This document shows, piece after piece, positions 6,461 to 11,526 of a stretch of DNA of 11,526 nt. The notes under the pieces were generated by a model. It saw only the letters and a list, made by a program, of their open reading frames with translations. It made no database searches and was not told the origin of the DNA. Position 1 is the first letter of the stretch, and every line of letters starts with the position of its first letter. The position numbers were made by a program, and so were the translations under genes. Origin of the DNA: Clostridiales bacterium. GTDB lineage: Bacteria > Bacillota > Clostridia > Christensenellales > Christensenellaceae. The stretch lies in contig DOMW01000125.1 in the NCBI GenBank assembly GCA_003510345.1, positions 1 through 11,526 on the forward strand, given 5' to 3'.

Positions 6461-6490
6461 GGGGGAATGGCGTAACCACGCTGTTCCCTC
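6461..6490 (+). other. Intercistronic hairpin between binding protein and ATPase genes
   Basis: Bases 6461-6473 pair with 6478-6490 without a bulge: 13 bp including three G-T wobbles, closed by an AACC tetraloop. No T run follows (next bases TCAAGTT), so it should not terminate efficiently. Family knowledge: such hairpins after binding-protein genes protect the upstream mRNA and raise the binding protein above the membrane components. That role here is inferred. Confidence 0.6.
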
Positions 6491-6531
6491 TCAAGTTATT
6501 CTACATCCCAAAAGAAAGAAGGATGCTGAAA

Positions 6532-8052
6532 ATGTCTGAAGAAAAAGCGATATTGCTTGAGATGAAGGGAATCTGCAAATCATTTATTGGTGTGAACGCG
6601 CTAAAAGGCGTTGACCTCGTGGTGCGGGAAGGCGAGGTTCACGCGCTCGAGGGAGAAAACGGCGCGGGAAAGTCTGTGTTGATCAAAATACTGACGGGCT
6701 TGTATCAAAGGGACGCCGGGTCGATTGTGTTTATGGGAAAGGAAGTGAACTTTACATCGCCCGCACAAGCGCAGGCCGCTGGCATCCAGCCCATTTACCA
6801 GGAACTGAGTACGGCGTCTTATTTGAGCATAGCCGAAAATATGTTTCTTGGAAATGAGATCAAAAATAAATTTGGCCTAATCGACTGGAAAGCGACGAAC
6901 AAAAAAGCCGGGGATATTCTAAGGGAGTTTAAGCTGGATATAGACGTAACGCAGCCAATCAGCACATTGAGTGCCGCGATGCAGCAAATGGTCGCCATTG
7001 CGACCGCGGTATCGCAGGAAACGAAACTGGTCATTATGGACGAGGCCACCTCCTCGCTCGACGACAAAGAAGTGGCGTCGTTGATGGATATTATCCGGCA
7101 ACTAAAGAAAAAAAACATCGCGGTCATTTTCATTACACACAGGCTCAACGAGGTATACGAAATCTGCGAGCGGGTCACTGTTTTAAAAGACGGTGACTTC
7201 ATTGGTTGCTATGATGTGGCGGAACTGGACAAACTGGCGTTGATTTCAAAAATGATCGGGCGGGACGCGTCCTCCATTGTCAATTTCCGAAAAGAATACA
7301 ACGCTCAATTAGAAACCGGCAGGCCTATTTGCGCGCTAAAGAACGTGACGGACGGCAATAAACTGAAAGGTGTGAGCTTTGCGCTGAAAGAAGGAGAAGT
7401 GCTTGGTTTGGCGGGGCTTCTCGGCGCGGGGCGGACGGAAATCGCCAGTGTATTGTTTGGCAACGCAAAAATAGAAAAGGGAGAAATGACCGTAAAGGAT
7501 AAAAAAGTCAGGTACCACACGGTAAATGACGCGCTTGCGGACAAGATTATCCTTTGCCCGGAAGAGCGCAAAAAAGACGCGATCTTCCCGGATATGTCCA
7601 TCCAGGATAATGTAACGATGTCTATCCTGAAAAAAATCAGCAAATGGGGTTTTATCAATAGAAAAAAACAAGCGGAGATCATAAACGAATACATAGGCCG
7701 GCTGAAAATCAAAACGCCGAACGCCAGGCAATTGATCAAATTCCTGTCGGGCGGAAATCAGCAAAAATGTATTATTGCCCGCGGGCTTTGCGCCGATCCG
7801 GATATTATCATATTGGATGAGCCGACAAGGGGCATCGACGTAGGCGCAAAAATGGAAATAGAGTTGTTGATCCAACAGCTTGCGAAACAGAATATCAGTG
7901 TGGTCATGATTTCTTCGATACTGGAAGAACTCGTACGCGACTGCGACAGAGTCATTATTATCCGTGAAGGCGAGGTAGTGGGCGAGCTTTCCCGTGAGGA
8001 AATCACAGAGGAAAGCATCATCCACCGGATATCGGAAGCGCACGCCATTTGA
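6532..8052 (+). CDS. Sugar ABC transporter ATPase with two ABC domains (RbsA/MglA-like)
   Basis: This 506-residue cytoplasmic ATPase powers the importer; CUT2 systems use one protein with two fused ABC domains. Domain 1 has Walker A GENGAGKS (41-48), Q-loop IYQEL, a weak signature LSAAMQQ (146-152), Walker B with D170-E171 (IMDEATSSL) and the H-loop FITHRL. Domain 2 (about 255-500) has the family's degenerate Walker A, GLLGAGRTE. It then shows a canonical signature LSGGNQQK (405-412) and Walker B with D429-E430 (ILDEPTRGID). Hydrolysis at a single competent pair of sites is usual for the family. Start: ATG 6532 with AAGGA at 6519-6523, 8 nt upstream. ATG 6523 overlaps that site, and the frame also runs back into the previous gene without a ribosome site. 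In domain 1 the signature lacks SGG and Walker B has DEA instead of DEP, a mild departure from relatives. Confidence 0.95.
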   Translation: MSEEKAILLEMKGICKSFIGVNALKGVDLVVREGEVHALEGENGAGKSVLIKILTGLYQRDAGSIVFMGKEVNFTSPAQAQAAGIQPIYQELSTASYLSIAENMFLGNEIKNKFGLIDWKATNKKAGDILREFKLDIDVTQPISTLSAAMQQMVAIATAVSQETKLVIMDEATSSLDDKEVASLMDIIRQLKKKNIAVIFITHRLNEVYEICERVTVLKDGDFIGCYDVAELDKLALISKMIGRDASSIVNFRKEYNAQLETGRPICALKNVTDGNKLKGVSFALKEGEVLGLAGLLGAGRTEIASVLFGNAKIEKGEMTVKDKKVRYHTVNDALADKIILCPEERKKDAIFPDMSIQDNVTMSILKKISKWGFINRKKQAEIINEYIGRLKIKTPNARQLIKFLSGGNQQKCIIARGLCADPDIIILDEPTRGIDVGAKMEIELLIQQLAKQNISVVMISSILEELVRDCDRVIIIREGEVVGELSREEITEESIIHRISEAHAI

Positions 8053-8081
8053 CCGGATATGATTTTTCAGGGGGAAACGAT

Positions 8082-9122
8082 ATGGAAAGTATGAACAGAG
8101 AGTTGCAGCGAATACAAGATTTGAGCAGCCGTGCCCTAAAGCGCAATGCGTTCGCAAAGCAGTACGGCGCGATCATCGTTTTTATTGTATTGCTTGTGAT
8201 AAACCTTGTGATAACACCTAATTTTATCAGTATGACGACTGTTTGGAACCTGATTATCCACTCCACCACCGTGATGTGCGTTGCGATGGGTATGACATTC
8301 GTCATCGCGGTGGCGGGCATCGATATCAGCGTGGGGGCGACTATGGCGCTTTGCGCGACAATCACGGCCATGCTGGCTGAACTTGGATTTCCCATTTTGT
8401 TCTGTTTGTTTATCGGGGTCCTCTTTGGCGCGGGCATCGGCGCGTTTATCGGTGCGCTCACGGTAAAATTTAAAATCCAGCCTATGGTGCTCACGCTTGC
8501 CATGATGATTATACTGCGCAGCGTGGCGCGCATGGTCAGCAACGCGAAAACGGTGCAGATCGTGGACGAATCATTTTTGGCACTGTCCGGCACATCGATA
8601 GGCGGCGTGCCGGTCCAGTTGGTCTATGTGCTGATACTGGCAGTGGTGTTTTTTATCATTGCCGAGCGTACAGTGTTTGGGAAATCGGTGGAAGCTATCG
8701 GAAACAACGCGACGGCGGCAAAGCTATCGGGCATCCGGTCCGACAGGATCATTATTTTTGTTTATGTTTTGCTCGGCATACTTGCCGCGCTGGCAGGTAT
8801 CCTGACTGTTTCAAGGACAAACAACTGTAACCCCAGCTCGGTGGGTACCAGCATGGAGATGAACGCAATCGCGGCCGTCGTCATCGGCGGCACGTCCATG
8901 TCGGGCGGAAAACCAAGGGTACTTGGCACGGTGGTCGGCTGCTTCATCATATCGATCATCGCGATGACGGTAAACATGAATGGGATCGATACGGCGTGGT
9001 CGATGCTTCTTGAGGCAATCATTATTATATTGGCTGTGTATATACAGTCCGACAAGAGCGTGAAATCCGGAAAAATGAGAGGGCGCAGGGCAAAAACACG
9101 CGCCGCCGCAAAGGAGGCGTAG
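8082..9122 (+). CDS. Sugar ABC transporter permease (RbsC-like), first subunit
   Basis: This 346-residue integral membrane protein of the BPD_transp_2 family forms half of the sugar channel. A charged N-terminus (about 1-28) precedes the first hydrophobic helix (30-48). The hallmark GIDISVG is at 79-85, followed by helices through LTVKFKIQPMVLTLAMM. The ATPase-coupling segment is GKSVEAIGNNATAAKLSGI (from 200), and GGTSMSGGKPRVLGT follows later. The C-terminal tail is strongly basic (GKMRGRRAKTRAAAKEA). The start at 8082 is chosen because GGGGG (8070-8074) sits 7 nt upstream; the in-frame GTG/ATG-like codons nearer 8049 overlap the ATPase stop without a ribosome site. The gap to the ATPase is 29 nt and to the next permease 3 nt, so the genes form one operon. 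Its sequence differs clearly from the second permease, implying a heterodimer. Confidence 0.93.
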   Translation: MESMNRELQRIQDLSSRALKRNAFAKQYGAIIVFIVLLVINLVITPNFISMTTVWNLIIHSTTVMCVAMGMTFVIAVAGIDISVGATMALCATITAMLAELGFPILFCLFIGVLFGAGIGAFIGALTVKFKIQPMVLTLAMMIILRSVARMVSNAKTVQIVDESFLALSGTSIGGVPVQLVYVLILAVVFFIIAERTVFGKSVEAIGNNATAAKLSGIRSDRIIIFVYVLLGILAALAGILTVSRTNNCNPSSVGTSMEMNAIAAVVIGGTSMSGGKPRVLGTVVGCFIISIIAMTVNMNGIDTAWSMLLEAIIIILAVYIQSDKSVKSGKMRGRRAKTRAAAKEA

Positions 9123-9125
9123 GAA

Positions 9126-10088
9126 ATGAACGGTAATAAATTGAAGAATTTCATCAGCGGCAAAGCGACCCTTGTGGCGGTAATCGTAATATTTGTTGTG
9201 GCTTCCATTGCAGTGGAAAGCTTCTTTTCCGTGAACAATTTCGTGAATCTTTTCAGGCAAGCCAGTATGATAGGCATCATGGCGATTGGCGGTACGTTTG
9301 TAATCCTGGCGGGCGGCATCGACCTCTCGGTCGGCTCCCTGTTTGGGTTCGCGTCCGTGGTTGTCGGCCTTACCGCAATGCAAACGGAAAACGCGTTTCT
9401 CATGTTGCTTGCCCCGCTGGCCGCCTGTGCGGGCGTCGGCGCGCTTACCGGTTTTTGCGTAACCCGGCTCAAAATACAACCGTTTATCGTCACGCTGGCC
9501 ATGATGTCCGGCATAAAAGGGCTGGGGCTTTTGATCACAGGCGGCGGCGAGTCCCTCGCGGTGTCGTCGGACGCGTTTAAACAGATCGCCACAGGCAAAG
9601 TGGGCGAACTGCCCGTCCCCGCGATTATCATGATCGCCGCCTTCATTATTGCGATCATTATTGCGAAATACACGACGTTCGGCAGGAATTGCTACGCCAT
9701 CGGCGGCAATGAGGAAGCGGCTGTGATGAAAGGTATCCCTGTAAATAAGACAAAGTTTTTCACGTATCTAATCAGCGGCCTTTGCACCGGCCTTGCAGGC
9801 GCGATCGTGGCCGCGCGCACCTATTCTGGTAATATTTTGCTGGGCGACGGCTATGAAATGGATGTGATTGCGTCGGTAGTTTTGGGCGGAACGTTGCTAT
9901 CCGGCGGGCGCGGCAATGTATTAAACTCCATGTGGGGCGCGCTTATCATTACGATCATCGGAAATATTATCAACCTGAACCAGATTTCCTACTTGTGGGG
10001 CGGGTGTATTACCGGCGGATTGCTGCTTGTGATCCTGGTAAGCCAATCCAGAATGACCACAAGGCAGAATATGGTTACGCAAGATTGA
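9126..10088 (+). CDS. Sugar ABC transporter permease (RbsC-like), second subunit
   Basis: This 320-residue membrane protein is the partner of the upstream permease. The hallmark GIDLSVG is at 64-70, followed by TRLKIQPFIVTLAMM. The coupling loop is GRNCYAIGGNEEAAVMKGI (from 186), and GGTLLSGGRGNVLNSMWGA follows in the last third; about ten hydrophobic stretches cover most of the chain. Start: ATG 9126 with AAAGGAGG (9110-9117), 8 nt upstream, inside the end of the previous gene. Last gene of the transport unit: a GC-rich hairpin and a new promoter follow. Family knowledge: two different CUT2 permeases in tandem after binding protein and ATPase is the layout of, for example, the YtfQRT-YjfF galactofuranose importer. 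The order alone does not prove the same substrate. Confidence 0.93.
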   Translation: MNGNKLKNFISGKATLVAVIVIFVVASIAVESFFSVNNFVNLFRQASMIGIMAIGGTFVILAGGIDLSVGSLFGFASVVVGLTAMQTENAFLMLLAPLAACAGVGALTGFCVTRLKIQPFIVTLAMMSGIKGLGLLITGGGESLAVSSDAFKQIATGKVGELPVPAIIMIAAFIIAIIIAKYTTFGRNCYAIGGNEEAAVMKGIPVNKTKFFTYLISGLCTGLAGAIVAARTYSGNILLGDGYEMDVIASVVLGGTLLSGGRGNVLNSMWGALIITIIGNIINLNQISYLWGGCITGGLLLVILVSQSRMTTRQNMVTQD

Positions 10089-10154
10089 TTTTGCCCTTTA
10101 TCCGGGCGATATGCGCAGGCATTTTCTGTTTCGCATAGCGGCTTGGTAAAGATA

Positions 10155-10180
10155 TCCCCCGGTTTAGCAGAGCCGGGGGA
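10155..10180 (+). terminator. GC-rich hairpin closing the transporter operon
   Basis: TCCCCCGG (10155-10162) pairs perfectly with CCGGGGGA (10173-10180) across a 10-nt loop. The following GTTTCC is a poor T tract, so termination may be partial and some transcripts could read into the LacI-family gene. A second weaker dyad, TATGCG/CGCATA, lies about 20-45 nt upstream. Confidence 0.5.
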
Positions 10181-10214
10181 GTTTCCATGTCGCACCGCTA
10201 TTGTGCCAAAAGAA

Positions 10215-10243
10215 TTGAAATAACTATGTGACTTGACTATAAT
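10215..10243 (+). promoter_or_regulatory. Sigma-A promoter of the LacI-family regulator gene
   Basis: TTGAAA (10215-10220) and TATAAT (10238-10243) are separated by the ideal 17 bp. The start of transcription should be near 10250, giving a short leader with AGGGGGG (10261-10267) 7 nt before the ATG. The regulator therefore has its own promoter in addition to any read-through from the transporter. Confidence 0.75.
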
Positions 10244-10244
10244 A

Positions 10245-10262
10245 CTAAATAAATTGTTTTAG
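10245..10262. promoter_or_regulatory. Possible autoregulatory dyad at the regulator start site
   Basis: CTAAATAAATTGTTTTAG pairs at seven of nine positions and covers the predicted transcription start. In a slightly shifted register it shares 11 of 18 bases with operator site 1. The area is AT-rich, so this could be chance. Confidence 0.25.
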
Positions 10263-10274
10263 GGGGGCGAATAC

Positions 10275-11339
10275 ATGCCTGCGAGTATAAGGGATGTTGC
10301 CAAACTGGCCGGTGTTTCACTGGCAACCGTATCAAATGTCTGTACCGGCAATAAATATGTCAGGCCCGAGCTTGCGCGGCGTGTGAACGATGCGATAAAG
10401 CAGCTTGGCTATACGCCAAACCCCATGGCCAGCAGCTTGCGCACCAACAAATCCTATACGGTCGGCGTGATTTTGCCTACATTCTACCATCCTTTCCACG
10501 CCAGAATATTAAAAGGGATACAGGATGCGGCGCTTTTAAGCCGGTATCTGATCAATGTGTACGCCACCGATTATGATATCAAGCGGGAGTTTGATTCCCT
10601 CGAAAGGTTTGTGCACACCATGCCGGACGGCGTGATCATAGCAAGCTACGCGAATGACGACAAAGAGTATGGCGGTAAGACAATCGAAATTTTGGAACGC
10701 CTCGCGAACGGAAAACGCAAGGTTCCTATCATAAGCCTGGAACGGTATTATAAAGTACCCGGCGTAGAGTCTATTTTATCGGATTACGAGCAATCCGCGT
10801 GTGACGCGGTGACATACCTTCATAAGCTGGGGCACAGCAAAATCGCCCACATCAGCGGGCCTATGGATAGAGACGCAAGTGTAAAGCGGTACGACGGCTA
10901 TTGCCGGGCCCTTCGCGAACATCATATCCGGTTTAACCCGGACTATGTGCGGAGCGGGTTGTTTACACCCGAAAGCGGCTATCACTGTATGCGCGACCTG
11001 ATGCTGAAAACAGATATTACCGCTGTGTTCGCGGCCAACGATGAAACGGGAATCGGCGCTATCCGGGCGCTTAAAGACCTGGGAAAACGGATGCCGCAGG
11101 ATGTGGCCGTGATCGGCACCGATAATATCTATGTGGGTACGCTGATCGAGCCGTCGCTCTCCACAGTGGATGTGCCCAGCTACAAGATGGGCAGGATGGC
11201 AATGGAAAAGATGCTGGAATTTGTTGCCGGGCATGCCCGCCCCAATATGGAACAGCCGGTCTATCTTGATACGACGATCATTCCCCGAAGGTCCACAGAG
11301 CTCGAGTGTGAGACCACATGGGATCTTTACGACTGGTAA
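10275..11339 (+). CDS. LacI-family transcriptional regulator
   Basis: This 354-residue protein is predicted to be a dimeric, sugar-responsive DNA-binding repressor. The N-terminal helix-turn-helix SIRDVAKLAGVSLATVSNV (4-22) is complete. Recognition-helix residues are L16, A17 and N21 where LacI has Y17, Q18 and R22. The hinge helix YTPNPMASSLR carries L55, the residue that usually wedges into a central CG. The effector domain begins at about 60 (SYTVGVILPTFYHPFHARILKGI). It has the late-family elements SDYEQSACDAV, HLGHSKIAHI-like HKLGHSKIAHISG, FAANDETGIGAIRAL, VAVIGTDN and PSLSTVDVPSYKMGRMAMEKM. Start ATG 10275 has AGGGGGG at 7 nt. It lies 186 nt after the transporter operon in the same direction, with its own promoter, so it probably controls that operon through the palindromes at 4941-5166 (inference). 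Its stop codon lies within a hairpin shared with the convergent gene. Confidence 0.94.
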   Translation: MPASIRDVAKLAGVSLATVSNVCTGNKYVRPELARRVNDAIKQLGYTPNPMASSLRTNKSYTVGVILPTFYHPFHARILKGIQDAALLSRYLINVYATDYDIKREFDSLERFVHTMPDGVIIASYANDDKEYGGKTIEILERLANGKRKVPIISLERYYKVPGVESILSDYEQSACDAVTYLHKLGHSKIAHISGPMDRDASVKRYDGYCRALREHHIRFNPDYVRSGLFTPESGYHCMRDLMLKTDITAVFAANDETGIGAIRALKDLGKRMPQDVAVIGTDNIYVGTLIEPSLSTVDVPSYKMGRMAMEKMLEFVAGHARPNMEQPVYLDTTIIPRRSTELECETTWDLYDW

Positions 11340-11370
11340 TGCTGGTCGCATTATTTGATCAGTGGTTACC
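11335..11370. terminator. Bidirectional hairpin between convergent regulator genes
   Basis: GGTAA (11335-11339) pairs with TTACC (11366-11370), and inside it CTGGTC (11342-11347) pairs with GATCAG (11357-11362) with one wobble, around a 9-nt loop. The outer arms contain the stop codon of the + gene and the edge of the stop of the - gene. T-rich sequence (CTTTTCCTT) follows on the + strand only loosely, so this is a plausible rather than ideal terminator. Confidence 0.45.
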
Positions 11371-11526
11371 TAAGAGCTTTTCCTTATAATCAGCTCCGCG
11401 TCCAGCGCAATGCTTTGCGGGGCGCTTGCGGCGGCTTCCTTGCGTTCCAGTTTATCGAGCAGCATGGTGACCGCAATCTGCCCCGCGTCGTACTTTTTTT
11501 GACTGACGGTAGAAAGCGGCGGGGCG
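11370..11526 (-). CDS. C-terminal end of a second LacI/PurR-type regulator, cut by window end
   Basis: The minus strand is open from the window edge to TAG at 11372-11370, giving 52 codons and no start, so the gene begins beyond the window. The reading PPLSTVSQKKYDAGQIAV, then TMLLDKLER, an Ala-rich turn, and SIALDAELIIRKSS is the typical end of LacI/PurR regulators. The P-LSTV strand, the (A)G-xA helix with LLxxLE, and the final ELIIRxS strand are all there. It converges on the first LacI-family gene with a 30-nt gap. It probably controls a divergent or neighbouring gene set outside the window. It is not a copy of the first regulator, whose matching region reads PSLSTVDVPSYKMGRMAMEKM. Confidence 0.85.
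   Translation of the reverse strand, partial: APPLSTVSQKKYDAGQIAVTMLLDKLERKEAAASAPQSIALDAELIIRKSS

Noticed and set aside
6292..6531. 80-codon N-terminal extension of the ATPase frame
   Set aside because: It overlaps the binding-protein gene in another frame and crosses the intercistronic hairpin. The start at 6532 has a ribosome site and gives the usual family length.

Overview
The window looks like chromosomal DNA from a low-to-mid GC Gram-positive bacterium, most likely a member of the Clostridia. The evidence is purine-rich AGGAGG-type ribosome binding sites 6 to 9 nt before most starts, two Cys-lipoproteins, a LytTR/LiaF-like pair and Firmicutes-style sigma-A promoters. The species cannot be named from this sequence.

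Left part (1-3774, all + strand). The 3' end of lepA (elongation factor 4) is followed by a ~245 bp gap. Next comes a secreted lipoprotein glycoside hydrolase of family 3 (NagZ/beta-N-acetylhexosaminidase type), with a Pro-Thr linker and intact catalytic residues. After a rho-independent terminator, a new promoter drives a two-gene operon. It encodes a small LytTR DNA-binding regulator and, overlapping it by ATGA, a four-helix membrane protein with a LiaF-like C-terminal beta domain, probably an envelope-stress type regulatory unit.

Middle part (3775-5302). There is no intact gene here. The minus strand of about 3840-4604 holds the wreck of a protein gene with a fibronectin-III-like segment. 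It keeps a promoter, a ribosome binding site and a start codon, but it carries two in-frame stops and three frameshifts. Then follows a ~700 bp AT-rich control region with a good sigma-A promoter. It also holds a nearly perfectly repeated 18-bp palindrome (two copies 208 bp apart), a CG-centred palindrome at the predicted transcription start, and other dyads. This precedes a ~300 nt leader.

Right part (5303-11526). A complete CUT2-type (ribose/galactose-like) sugar ABC importer is read in the order substrate-binding lipoprotein, double-ABC ATPase, permease, permease. A 13-bp hairpin sits between the first two genes, a usual place for an element that sets high binding-protein levels. A LacI-family regulator gene with its own promoter follows in the same orientation and is the obvious candidate to bind the operators. 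A second LacI/PurR-type gene, cut by the window end, converges on it; a shared hairpin spans both gene ends. The sugar is unknown because no catabolic gene lies in the window.

No RNA genes, CRISPR arrays, insertion sequences or phage genes were recognised. The least expected items are the decayed fibronectin-type gene and the multi-operator control region of the transporter.
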